From: JARKPK01 sp964631235
GTDB lineage: Bacteria; Planctomycetota; Planctomycetia; Pirellulales; Thermoguttaceae
Length of the DNA: 64,000 bases
Reading direction: 5' to 3'
Assembly (NCBI GenBank): GCA_964631235.1
Contig: CAZVZX010000009.1
Coordinates: 1-64,000, forward strand
In this document: piece by piece, positions 18,088-25,930 of the stretch
Layout: every line of letters begins with the position of its first letter
Position numbering within the stretch: the first letter of the stretch is position 1
Made by a program: the position numbers and the translations under genes
Notes under the pieces: model-generated
Seen by the model: the letters and a program-made list of their open reading frames with translations, nothing else
Told to the model about the DNA's origin: nothing
Databases searched by the model: none

Positions 18088-18510
18088 ATGACGACAAACA
18101 TGACGGCCGGATTGTTTCAATCGACGACGATTCCCGTGTTGGAGCAGGTCGTCTGTTTCACGCAGGCGCGTCACAACGTGCTGGCGGGAAACATCGCCAA
18201 TATCGACACGCCCGGGTATCAAGCGCGCGATTTGGCCGTGGCCGACTTCCAGCAGCGGCTTCGCGGGGCAATCGAAGCGAAGCATCGGCCGACGCCGGTT
18301 TCGCCGGGCGACCTGGTCGCGGCGGCAAGCGAACCGTTGAACGTTACGGCACAGAACACCCCGACGGTCATGCTTCAAGACGAAAGCAAAGTGGGCATGG
18401 AATATCAGGTTTCGGAGATGGTCAAGAACCAGGTGCAGCACAATTTGGCGTTGCAAATCATGGTCCATCAGTTTCGGCAGTTGCAAACAGCGATTGCCGG
18501 CCGGCTCTAA
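18088..18510 (+). CDS. flgB: flagellar basal-body proximal rod protein FlgB
   Basis: A 140-residue rod protein exported by the flagellar type III system to join MS ring and rod. It has the conserved N-terminal rod motif ARHNVLAGNIANIDTPGYQARD (residues 31 onward) and a C-terminal amphipathic helix (MVKNQVQHNLALQIMVHQFR) that pairs with it. The start at 18088 is chosen over the in-frame upstream Met because AGGAA lies seven bases before and the upstream codons fall in a repeat copy. It is the first gene of the rod/hook operon behind the sigma-54 site. Confidence 0.92.
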   Translation: MTTNMTAGLFQSTTIPVLEQVVCFTQARHNVLAGNIANIDTPGYQARDLAVADFQQRLRGAIEAKHRPTPVSPGDLVAAASEPLNVTAQNTPTVMLQDESKVGMEYQVSEMVKNQVQHNLALQIMVHQFRQLQTAIAGRL

Positions 18511-18687
18511 ACAAAACGGTGAAACATCGAGGGCGAGTGCAACGGGATCAACGAGCAATCGGCCGCTTTGCCGCGCTTGCGGCCGCTTTGGCAAATAGGC
18601 GGAGCCAATCCGACGGCCCGCCGGTGACGCGGCGGCGCGGCGGGCGCGTTCCGCCGGCATCGATCTTCGGAAAAGGAGCGTTGCGTT

Positions 18688-19107
18688 ATGTTTCCTTCGC
18701 TAGACATCAGCGCCAGCGGCTTGGCGGCTCAGCGCATGCGGATGAACGCGATTTCCAGCAACCTGGCCAACATTTCCACCACACACAACGAGAAAGGCGA
18801 GCCCGAACCCTACCAACCCCGCTTCGTGATCTTCGAAACCGATGACTCGATCGGGGGCAACGGAGCGGCCGGCGTCCGCGTCGGCAAGGTCGAGGTCGAT
18901 CCGGTCGAGCCGCTATGGAAATACGAACCGAATCATCCCGACGCCGTGAAGGAAGGCCCGAAAAAAGGCTATGTGGCCTATCCCAACGTGAACATGATGA
19001 CCGAATTCACCGACGCGCTCGAGGCGGCTCGAGCCTACGAGGCGAATCTCGGGGCGATGGATATCAGCAAAGACCTGCTCAATCAAACACTGAAGATTCT
19101 GGCGTAA
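18688..19107 (+). CDS. flgC: flagellar basal-body rod protein FlgC
   Basis: A 139-residue proximal rod protein. The start (FPSLDISASGLAAQRMRMN) and the rod motif AISSNLANISTTH are intact. The C-terminal helix AYEANLGAMDISKDLLNQTLKI is the family signature. A conserved central GVRVGKVEVD strand is present. AAGGAG precedes the start. It follows flgB after 177 bases; the spacer contains CG-rich dyads resembling part of repeat family 1. Confidence 0.94.
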   Translation: MFPSLDISASGLAAQRMRMNAISSNLANISTTHNEKGEPEPYQPRFVIFETDDSIGGNGAAGVRVGKVEVDPVEPLWKYEPNHPDAVKEGPKKGYVAYPNVNMMTEFTDALEAARAYEANLGAMDISKDLLNQTLKILA

Positions 19108-19110
19108 CGA

Positions 19111-19130
19111 CGGCGCGGCGGGCCGCGCCG
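19111..19130. repeat. perfect GC palindrome between flgC and fliE
   Basis: Arms CGGCGCGGC (19111-19119) and GCCGCGCCG (19122-19130) are exact inverted copies around GG. In RNA this would form a very stable hairpin just after the flgC stop codon. There is no T tract, so it is more likely an mRNA-stability or processing element than a terminator. Confidence 0.6.
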
Positions 19131-19167
19131 CAGAGCGCCGTTCGCGCCATCAACAAGGTGAACCGCG

Positions 19168-19467
19168 ATGAGTCCGATTCAAGGTCTTTCGTTGACGCCG
19201 CCGCCGGGGGTGATTGCCCCAGCCGGCGAGGCGACTGTCTCGGGCGGTCCGAGCTTTCGCGACTACCTGTTGAAATCGATCGACGAAGTCAACGCCATGC
19301 AAGCGGCGGCCGATCGCGCCGTGGAACAACTGGCCGTGGGCGGCGATGTCAATCCGGCCGAGGTGCTCACCGCGGTGCAAAAGGCCGACATCGCCTTCCG
19401 CATGATGTTGCAGGTGCGCAATAAATTGGTGCAAGCGTTCGAGGAAGTGCAAGCCATCCGCATTTGA
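19168..19467 (+). CDS. fliE: flagellar hook-basal body adaptor FliE
   Basis: A 99-residue protein linking the MS ring to the rod. The second half is typical: FRDYLLKSIDEVNAMQAAAD, then VGGDVNPAEVLTAVQKADIAF, then a final helix MMLQVRNKLVQAFEEVQAIRI. The N-terminal 25 residues are Pro/Gly rich. It lies 60 bases after flgC and 77 before fliF, in the canonical flgB-flgC-fliE-fliF order. Confidence 0.93.
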   Translation: MSPIQGLSLTPPPGVIAPAGEATVSGGPSFRDYLLKSIDEVNAMQAAADRAVEQLAVGGDVNPAEVLTAVQKADIAFRMMLQVRNKLVQAFEEVQAIRI

Positions 19468-19490
19468 AGGCCCGCTTCGCCCCAAACGCC

Positions 19491-19511
19491 GCGGCCGCAC
19501 GAAGCGGCCGC
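19491..19511. repeat. GCGGCCGC inverted repeat before fliF
   Basis: Two copies of the self-complementary octamer GCGGCCGC (19491-19498 and 19504-19511) flank five bases, giving a potential hairpin in the fliE-fliF spacer. The element is similar in style to other CG dyads between genes of this cluster. Confidence 0.5.
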
Positions 19512-19544
19512 CGAAGTCCGTCGGACACGAAGGAATCGTAGAAC

Positions 19545-21212
19545 GTGGACACGATCAACCGATTGCTCGAGCAACTGAACGATCTGTTCCGGTCGATGAC
19601 CATCGGCGCACGGGTGACCACGGCCCTGTTGCTCGTCGCGGTGGTGGTTGCCGCCGCTTATCTGTTCACCGGTCGCGTGGCCGGACCGGAGGTGGACCTG
19701 TTGCACGGCATGCCTGTGCCTGCGTCACACCTGCAAGCGATGACGGCGGCCTTCGGCAAGGCCAAGCTGACCAATTTCGAGATTCGCGGCACGCAGGTGT
19801 TCGTGCCTCGCGGGCAAGAGGCGACGTACATGGCCGCCTTAGCCGCCGAGCGGGCGCTGCCGCCCAACTTCGGCAGCGCGTTCAACCGGCTTTCGAACGA
19901 AAGCGGCAATCCGTTTGTTTCCAGCGAAGAACGTCGCGAGCGGGCGAAGATCGCCCTGCAGGAAGAACTCGCCTTGATCATCGGACGCATGCCCGGCATC
20001 GAATGCGCCTCGGTGATCTACGCCACGGAAACCAAGGGAGGATTGAACCGCGAGAAGTACACGACGGCCTCGGTCAGCGTCAAACCGATCGGCGAGACGC
20101 AACTCGACGACAACAAGGTGGCCTCGATTCGCCATCTGGTCGCCGGCGCGGTGCCGGGGCTGAAGCCGGAAAACGTAACCATTGCCGATCTCAACGGGCG
20201 GGTCTATGTGGGCGATTCTCCCGATGGCGGCGCAGAGAACGGCCTCTACCTGACCCTCCAAGGTCTGCACGAAAAACGCTTGAAAGAGAAGATCCTCAGC
20301 GCCCTCAGCTATGTCCCTCGCGTGACCGTCGAGCCGACCGTGGTGCTCGACCGCGAGAAGCACAATCGCACGCGGGAAGTGCAGCACGATCCGAAAGCGG
20401 TTGCCTGGCGCACAAGCGAGAAGACGTCCACCCACACTCGCGATTCCGCGGGCCCGGCGGGCAGGCCCGGCTACGCCGCTCAACAGGCGAACGCCCCGGC
20501 GGCCATCGCCGCCGCTCGGGGAAGCAAAGAGGAAGGCGAAGAAAGCGAAACGGAAACGATCAATTTGGTGGGCGGCAAACAAGTCGAGAAAGAGACAGTG
20601 GGCCTGACGCCGAAACGAGTGTCGGTGGCCGTCGGCGTGCCGCGGAGCTACTTCGAGAAACTCTGGCACGAACGCAACAACCCGGAAGGCGACGATACGA
20701 AAAAACCGAACGATGCCGACTTGCGCACCATCGCACAAGAGGAAATGACCAAGATCCGCAAACATGTCGCCGGATTGCTCCCGCCCGTCGAGGGCGTCGC
20801 CGACGCCACTGAACTGGTGACTGTCACCGACTTCACCGACATCAAACTGCCGGAGCCGGCCGGGCCGGGCATCGGACCTCAAATCCTCCAATGGGTGCTC
20901 GAGCATTGGAGCACGCTGGGGGTGATTGCCGTGGCGCTGGTCGCCATGGGAATGCTGCGCTCGCTGGCCAAGGCCGTTCCGCAAGGAGGCGGCGAAGCCG
21001 TGCTCTCGCTGCCTTCGCCCGCCGCTGGCCCGAAACTCGCCGCCGGCACCGCTCCGAGCGATGCCGCGTCGGCCGAGGAAGCGGCATCGGCCAACCGTTT
21101 GCGCCGCTTCCAAACAGGCAAGTCGTTGCGCGACGAGCTTTCGGAACTTGTGCAAGAGGATCCCGACGTGGCGGCAAACATCCTCAAGGCGTGGATCGGC
21201 AGTTCGAACTGA
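19545..21212 (+). CDS. fliF: flagellar MS-ring protein FliF
   Basis: A 555-residue MS-ring protein, the base of the motor and housing of the export gate. It starts with GTG preceded by GAAGGA. The first membrane helix lies near residues 25-43 (TALLLVAVVVAAAYLF), followed by ring-building motifs including VPRGQEATYMAALA and GMPGIECASVIYATE. The second helix is near residue 460 (LGVIAVALVAMGML). The C-terminus (LSELVQEDPDVAANILKAWI) is the FliG-binding tail. The periplasmic part carries a low-complexity segment around residues 300-340. Confidence 0.95.
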   Translation: MDTINRLLEQLNDLFRSMTIGARVTTALLLVAVVVAAAYLFTGRVAGPEVDLLHGMPVPASHLQAMTAAFGKAKLTNFEIRGTQVFVPRGQEATYMAALAAERALPPNFGSAFNRLSNESGNPFVSSEERRERAKIALQEELALIIGRMPGIECASVIYATETKGGLNREKYTTASVSVKPIGETQLDDNKVASIRHLVAGAVPGLKPENVTIADLNGRVYVGDSPDGGAENGLYLTLQGLHEKRLKEKILSALSYVPRVTVEPTVVLDREKHNRTREVQHDPKAVAWRTSEKTSTHTRDSAGPAGRPGYAAQQANAPAAIAAARGSKEEGEESETETINLVGGKQVEKETVGLTPKRVSVAVGVPRSYFEKLWHERNNPEGDDTKKPNDADLRTIAQEEMTKIRKHVAGLLPPVEGVADATELVTVTDFTDIKLPEPAGPGIGPQILQWVLEHWSTLGVIAVALVAMGMLRSLAKAVPQGGGEAVLSLPSPAAGPKLAAGTAPSDAASAEEAASANRLRRFQTGKSLRDELSELVQEDPDVAANILKAWIGSSN

Positions 21213-21284
21213 GTATCGTGGCCCAATCCGGGGGCAACGGACGCCTACGCTGATCGAGAATTGGGAAGCTGACGGAAAACGAGC

Positions 21285-22328
21285 ATGGACGCGACGGAAC
21301 AAGGAATCCGCAAGGTTGCCATTCTTGTATCGAGCCTTCAGCCGGCCGCCGCCGAGGCGGTGCTGCGGCAGATCGGCCCGGCGCGCGCCGCCGAGGTTCG
21401 CCGCGCAATGCGCCGGCTGGGCCCGATCGATCCTGAAGAACAGCGGCAGGTTCTCGACGAGTTTCAGCGAGCCGGGCGGCTCGGCGCCGGAGAAGCGCCG
21501 GAGGCGGCGCGCCGCGCGTCAGGCGGCGGCGTCGAGCTCGATGCCGACCTGGCGCAACGGCTCGGATTGGCTTCGAGCAAGCCGCGATCGGCCGCACCGA
21601 CTGCACCGACCGCTTCGTCGGGCTCGGCCGGTCCGCGACCGTTCGCCGCGTTGGCCGACGCCGAGGCTGACAAGTTGGCCGGGCTGTTGAGCATCGAATT
21701 GCCGCAAACCATCGCGCTGGTCTTGGCCCATCTTACGCCCGAACAATCCGGCGCGGTGCTGGTGCGGCTTCCACCGGGCTTGCAGGCCGAAGTGCTCCGC
21801 CGGCTAATCGATCTGGAAGAGATCGATCCGGAAGTGCTTGCCGAAGTCGAGGCCGCGCTGCAATCGCGGCTGAATAAACAAGTGCCGATGCAGCGGCGGC
21901 GTGTGGCGGGAATCGGGGCCGTTTCGGGCATCCTGCAATCGTGCGCCGGACCGGTGGGCATGCAGATCATCGAGAACCTCAGCGCCTACGATCCGAAACT
22001 CGCCGAGCAACTCGCTCCGCCCGGCATCGATTTCGACGACCTGAGCCTCCTCGACGACGCTTCGCTGGCGTTGGTCTTTCGCACCGCCGGAGACGAACTG
22101 ACGCAAGTCGCCTTGATCGGGGCTTCTCCGCGGCTCGTCACGCGGCTTATCGGCCGTTTGCCCATCGAACAGGCCGCGGCGCTGCGCGAGGCGATCGAAT
22201 TGCCCGGGGTGATCCGTCTGAGCGACGTGGAAGACGCCCGCGCCGAAGTGGCCGAAGTGGCGCGTCGGTTGGCCGCGCAGGGCCGAATCCGCCTTCCGCA
22301 TCAACGCGATCGAGATCTCGCCGCTTAG
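21285..22328 (+). CDS. fliG: flagellar motor switch protein FliG
   Basis: A 347-residue rotor protein of the switch complex, binding FliF at its N-terminus and facing the stator at its C-terminus. QTIALVLAHLTPEQSGAVL in the middle domain and the DLSLLDDASLALVFRTAGDE and IRLSDVEDARAEVAEVARRL segments in the C-terminal domain identify it. In the torque region the residues that align with the classical charges are altered: a Lys becomes Ile (ALIGAS), an Arg becomes Glu and the second acid of the pair becomes Ala (ALREAIE). It overlaps neither neighbour and is followed 15 bases later by fliH. Confidence 0.94.
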   Translation: MDATEQGIRKVAILVSSLQPAAAEAVLRQIGPARAAEVRRAMRRLGPIDPEEQRQVLDEFQRAGRLGAGEAPEAARRASGGGVELDADLAQRLGLASSKPRSAAPTAPTASSGSAGPRPFAALADAEADKLAGLLSIELPQTIALVLAHLTPEQSGAVLVRLPPGLQAEVLRRLIDLEEIDPEVLAEVEAALQSRLNKQVPMQRRRVAGIGAVSGILQSCAGPVGMQIIENLSAYDPKLAEQLAPPGIDFDDLSLLDDASLALVFRTAGDELTQVALIGASPRLVTRLIGRLPIEQAAALREAIELPGVIRLSDVEDARAEVAEVARRLAAQGRIRLPHQRDRDLAA

Positions 22329-22343
22329 AAGGAGGAACGACCC

Positions 22344-22988
22344 GTGCCCACCATCATCCGACCCGGCGAACATCATCGCTCGACGCAGGCCGCCGCCTTC
22401 AATTTCGAAGACCTGGCCCGCCAAGCGAAGCAGTATCTCGATCAGGTTCGGGCCGAAGCCGGCAAAATCATCGCCGAGGCCCACACCCAAGCGGCTCAAA
22501 TCCGCAAACAGGCCGAGATCGACGGACGCCGCGCCGCGATGGAGGCCCAACAACGGCTCGTCGCCGAGCAGTTGGCCGGTGTTTTGCCCGCGTTGCGGCA
22601 GGCCGTCGCTCAAATCGAGCAATCAAGAGACGGATGGCTGCGTCATTGGGAGCAGGCCGCCGTCGAGGTTGCCGCCGCCATCGCCGCGCGCGTGGTTCGC
22701 AGCGAACTGACGCGCCGGCCCGAAATCCCCGTCAACCTGGTGCGCGAGGCGCTGCAACTGGCCGCGGGCAACACGCGGGTGCGGATTGCGCTAGCCCCAG
22801 CGGATCATCAGAAGATTGCCGAGCAAGTTCAATCGCTGGTCGAAGAGATGGCCGGATTGACAGCGGCCGAAATCGTGCCCGACGCCGACGTCAGCCCGGG
22901 CGGTTGCCGGGTCGAAACCCAATTCGGGCTGATCGATCAACAGATCGAATCGCAGTTGAGACGAATCGTGGAGGAACTGACCGACTAA
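22344..22988 (+). CDS. fliH: flagellar assembly protein FliH
   Basis: A 214-residue regulator of the export ATPase FliI. It starts with GTG after a strong AAGGAGG. The N-terminal part is a long Ala/Gln/Arg-rich coiled helix (residues 20-75, RQAKQYLDQVRAEAGKIIAE). The C-terminal half matches the FliH/HrpE domain: VAAAIAARVVRSELTRRPE, a VRIALAPADHQKIAEQ strand-helix, and the closing CRVETQFGLIDQQIESQLRR segment. The position between fliG and fliI agrees. Confidence 0.92.
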   Translation: MPTIIRPGEHHRSTQAAAFNFEDLARQAKQYLDQVRAEAGKIIAEAHTQAAQIRKQAEIDGRRAAMEAQQRLVAEQLAGVLPALRQAVAQIEQSRDGWLRHWEQAAVEVAAAIAARVVRSELTRRPEIPVNLVREALQLAAGNTRVRIALAPADHQKIAEQVQSLVEEMAGLTAAEIVPDADVSPGGCRVETQFGLIDQQIESQLRRIVEELTD

Positions 22989-23195
22989 GGAACTCTAACG
23001 ATCCATACGCTCCATGCTCCGCGCGAGGGAACGACACCTCGCGGAGCCAAAAGGGCCGATGGGTTTTGTTGGAGCCACTGAAAACACGGCACGCAATGGC
23101 TTGCGGCACCTGAGGCGGGCGAAGCGGAAACGGCGCGCCGTCCGCCGCCTTCGACAGGCCTCGGCCGTCCGATCAAACGTCAGAGTGAAACAGCG

Positions 23196-24527
23196 ATGTG
23201 GAGCATTCGGGAACAACTCGAGCAGCTTACGCCCACGGCGATTGTGGGCCGCGTTGCGCATTCGGTCGGGCTGACGGTGGCGGCCGCGGGGTTTCCCGCC
23301 CCGATCGGCGCGCTGGCCGAGATCGAACGGCCGCACGGCAGTCCGCTTACCGCCGAGGTGATCGGCTTTCGCGACGATCTGACACTGCTCTACCCGCTCA
23401 GCGATCTTTCCGGGGTGCGTCGCGGGCAACGGGTGCGGCTGAAACGGACATCGCGTTGGCTTCGGGTCGGCGGGGCGCTGTTGGGCCGCGTGATCGACGC
23501 GACGGGTCGAACCGTCGATGGCGGCCCGCGGCCGGCGCTTCCCGACCGCGCCGCTCTCGATCGCCGCCCCCCGCACGCCTGCGACCGTCCGCGCATCACC
23601 GAGCCGTTGGCCACCGGCATCCGCGCCATCGACGGATTGTTGACCTGCGGGCTGGGACAGCGGATGGGCATCTTCGCCGGTTCGGGGATCGGCAAGAGTG
23701 TGTTGTTGGGGATGATGGCCCGAAACAGTTCGGCCGATGTGAACGTGATTGCGCTGATCGGAGAACGCGGACGAGAACTGAATGAGTTCCTCCAGCGAGA
23801 TCTCGGCGCCGAGGGAATGGCGAAAAGCGTGGTCGTCGTCGCCACCAGCGACGAACCGGCGCTGCTGCGGGTGCAAGCGGCTTGGGCTGCCACGGCCGTA
23901 GCAGAGTATTTCCGAGATCAAGGCAAGAACGTCTTGCTGATGATGGATTCGCTGACGCGCTTCGCCCTGGCGCAACGCGAAATCGGACTAGCCGCCGGCG
24001 AACCGCCGACCACCCGCGGCTTCCCGCCTTCGGTGTTCGCCCTGTTGCCGCGGTTGGTGGAGCGCGCCGGGCGCGGGCCGAAAGGAAGCATCACGGCGTT
24101 CTACTCCGTGCTGGTCGAGGCCGACGACCCCAACGAGCCAATCGCCGACTGCGTGCGCGGGCTGCTCGACGGCCACACCTGGCTTTCCCGCAAACTCGGA
24201 TCGAAAGGACACTACCCGGCGATCGATGTGTTGGAAAGCCTGAGCCGCCTGATGCACGACGTTGCCTCCAGCGAGCATCGCGCGGCCGCGGCGGCGATGC
24301 GCGAGCTGTTGGCCGCCTATCGCGACCACGAAGACCTGATTTCGATCGGGGCATATCGCCGCGGCGCCAACCCGACGGTCGATGCCGCCATCGAGCAACT
24401 TCCGGAAATCCAACGATTTCTCCGACAAACCCGAGACGAACCGGCCCCGTTCCAACAAACGTGCGAGCGCTTGATCGGCTGGCATCAAGCGATGCGCGCC
24501 CCGGGCGCGGCCGGGAAAGGCAAATAA
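23196..24527 (+). CDS. fliI: flagellar export ATPase FliI
   Basis: A 443-residue ATPase energising type III export of flagellar proteins. Walker A is GSGIGKSVLLG near residue 165; Walker B follows NVLLMMDSLTRFALAQREI. The typical ATPase segment GEPPTTRGFPPSVFALLPRL and the C-terminal ISIGAYRRGANPTVD are intact. FliH lies 207 bases upstream and FliJ 237 bases downstream. The fliH-fliI spacer is GC-rich without another gene. Confidence 0.95.
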   Translation: MWSIREQLEQLTPTAIVGRVAHSVGLTVAAAGFPAPIGALAEIERPHGSPLTAEVIGFRDDLTLLYPLSDLSGVRRGQRVRLKRTSRWLRVGGALLGRVIDATGRTVDGGPRPALPDRAALDRRPPHACDRPRITEPLATGIRAIDGLLTCGLGQRMGIFAGSGIGKSVLLGMMARNSSADVNVIALIGERGRELNEFLQRDLGAEGMAKSVVVVATSDEPALLRVQAAWAATAVAEYFRDQGKNVLLMMDSLTRFALAQREIGLAAGEPPTTRGFPPSVFALLPRLVERAGRGPKGSITAFYSVLVEADDPNEPIADCVRGLLDGHTWLSRKLGSKGHYPAIDVLESLSRLMHDVASSEHRAAAAAMRELLAAYRDHEDLISIGAYRRGANPTVDAAIEQLPEIQRFLRQTRDEPAPFQQTCERLIGWHQAMRAPGAAGKGK

Positions 24528-24612
24528 AACGGCACGAAAGGAAGAAACGATTGCGGATGACGCCGACTGATTCGGTTTCGCCCGCCGCCGGCCCGATCGT
24601 GCAGACCCGGAT

Positions 24613-24712
24613 GGAACCGCGACCGATGGAAAGCGGTTCACATGGTGATTGCGCGCACGAAAGCCGCGTCGTGGCGACCGCGGCCGCTGGCGCAATGGTG
24701 AGGGACTATTCC
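24613..24712 (+). repeat. dispersed repeat family 1, copy d
   Basis: A direct-orientation copy in the fliI-fliJ spacer: ACCGCGACCGATGGAAAGCGG, then GATTGCGCGCAC, GACCGCGGCCGC and GGGACTATT. It ends 52 bases before the fliJ start. It is diverged from copy a mainly in the middle. Confidence 0.75.
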
Positions 24713-24764
24713 GTAAACGCCCAACCCCCCGGCGCCATGCGTGCCGGATCGATGGACTAGAACG

Positions 24765-25217
24765 ATGAGCGTGTATCGTTTCCGGCTGGCAACAGTGTTG
24801 CGGCTGAGGCAATCAGAGCGAGATCAGCGCCGCGGCGAACTGGCCGAGGCCTATCGCGTGGCCGACCTGTTGGCCCGCCAGGCCGACCAGCTCGCCCGCG
24901 AGCTCGACAGCCTGCGCCGGCAGCAGCGCTGCGCCGTGGGGCCGGGGACGATCAATGTCGATCTGTTGGTCGATTCGCAGCGATACGAAGTGGCGCTGCG
25001 CGCCCGCCAGAGCCAGTTGGAGCGGCAGCGGGCGTCGGTTGCGGAAGAAATCGAACGGCGCCGCGCGGCCTTGGTCGAGGCCGATCGTCAGGTGCGCACC
25101 CTGGAGTTGCTCCGCGATCGGCAAGAACAGCAATTCCGCAAGAACGAAGAACGCCGCGAAATGCAACGGCTTGACGAAGTGGCGCAGCAGCGCGCGCTGC
25201 AACGGGAGGGTGTGTGA
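24765..25217 (+). CDS. fliJ: flagellar export protein FliJ
   Basis: A 150-residue all-helical stalk protein of the flagellar export apparatus, structurally like the gamma subunit of F1. It opens with SVYRFRLATVLRLRQSERDQ, the normal FliJ start, and continues as a two-helix coiled coil rich in Arg, Gln and Glu. The ATG at 24765 is chosen since upstream codons are not FliJ-like. Its stop overlaps the start of the next gene (TGATG), showing translational coupling. Confidence 0.9.
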   Translation: MSVYRFRLATVLRLRQSERDQRRGELAEAYRVADLLARQADQLARELDSLRRQQRCAVGPGTINVDLLVDSQRYEVALRARQSQLERQRASVAEEIERRRAALVEADRQVRTLELLRDRQEQQFRKNEERREMQRLDEVAQQRALQREGV

Positions 25218-25915
25218 TGGGCAAGTTGTTCCGCATCCTCGGCGCGGCGGTGGCCTACTTCTCCATCGGCACGGTGGTGGCGATGGTGATGATCGTGGCC
25301 GGTTTCATCTACAAAACGGAATTGACGCATGAAAAGTGGATGCGGATGCTCGCGGCCGCCTACGGGCTCGATCTCCCCACGACCGCGACGCCGTCGGCCG
25401 CACCGCCGAAAAAAAGCGATGCCCCACCGGAACAGCCCTCATTTGAAGAGATGCTGGAACGCCGGGCCCGGGCCGCGCGCGATCTCGAACTGCGCGAACA
25501 GACCCTCCAGACCCTCCAGCGCGAAGTGCGACAACAACAGCAAACCTTGGTGGAAGAGACGAAACGGCTCAAGACGCTGCGCGAGAATTTCGAAAACGAA
25601 TTGGCGGCAATGCGCGAGGCCGCGACCGCTGCCGGCCGCGACGACGTGCGCCGCACGCTGGAGACAATCAAACCGAAGCAGGCGAAGGAGCAGATCGTCA
25701 AGATGCTCGCCGACGACCGGCTGGACGAAGTGGTCGAATTGTTCTCGCAAATGTCCGACACGAAACGAGCGAAAATCGTCGCTGAGTTCAAGACACCCGA
25801 GGAATCCGAACAACTAAGCCGCATCCTCAAACGCGTGCGCGAGGGCGTGCCGCTGGCCGAAACAACCGACAAAACGCGCGCGGCCATCAATCAACCGCAA
25901 CCGATCACGCCCTGA
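25217..25915 (+). CDS. MotE-like flagellar protein with MgtE-N type domain
   Basis: A 232-residue protein with one membrane helix near the N-terminus (AVAYFSIGTVVAMVMIVAGF, residues 11-30). A disordered Pro/Ala linker (about 50-75) is followed by a long coiled coil (RAARDLELREQTLQTLQREV). The C-terminal small helical domain (AKEQIVKMLADDRLDEVVEL) resembles the MgtE intracellular N domain found in MotE. MotE proteins serve as chaperones or stabilisers of the flagellar stator/export parts and often follow fliJ, as here. It overlaps fliJ by one base and is 15 bases before the fliK gene. Confidence 0.75.
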   Translation: MGKLFRILGAAVAYFSIGTVVAMVMIVAGFIYKTELTHEKWMRMLAAAYGLDLPTTATPSAAPPKKSDAPPEQPSFEEMLERRARAARDLELREQTLQTLQREVRQQQQTLVEETKRLKTLRENFENELAAMREAATAAGRDDVRRTLETIKPKQAKEQIVKMLADDRLDEVVELFSQMSDTKRAKIVAEFKTPEESEQLSRILKRVREGVPLAETTDKTRAAINQPQPITP

Positions 25916-25930
25916 GGGGAACTGCTGACC

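Noticed and set aside
19839..21302. A 487-codon minus-strand frame opposite fliF
   Set aside because: fliF has its full domain set on the plus strand; the reverse frame has no homologous features.
23081..23110. A sigma-54 site ahead of fliI (GGCACG ... TTGC)
   Set aside because: The gap between the two blocks is seven bases, not four, so the GG and GC pairs are out of register.
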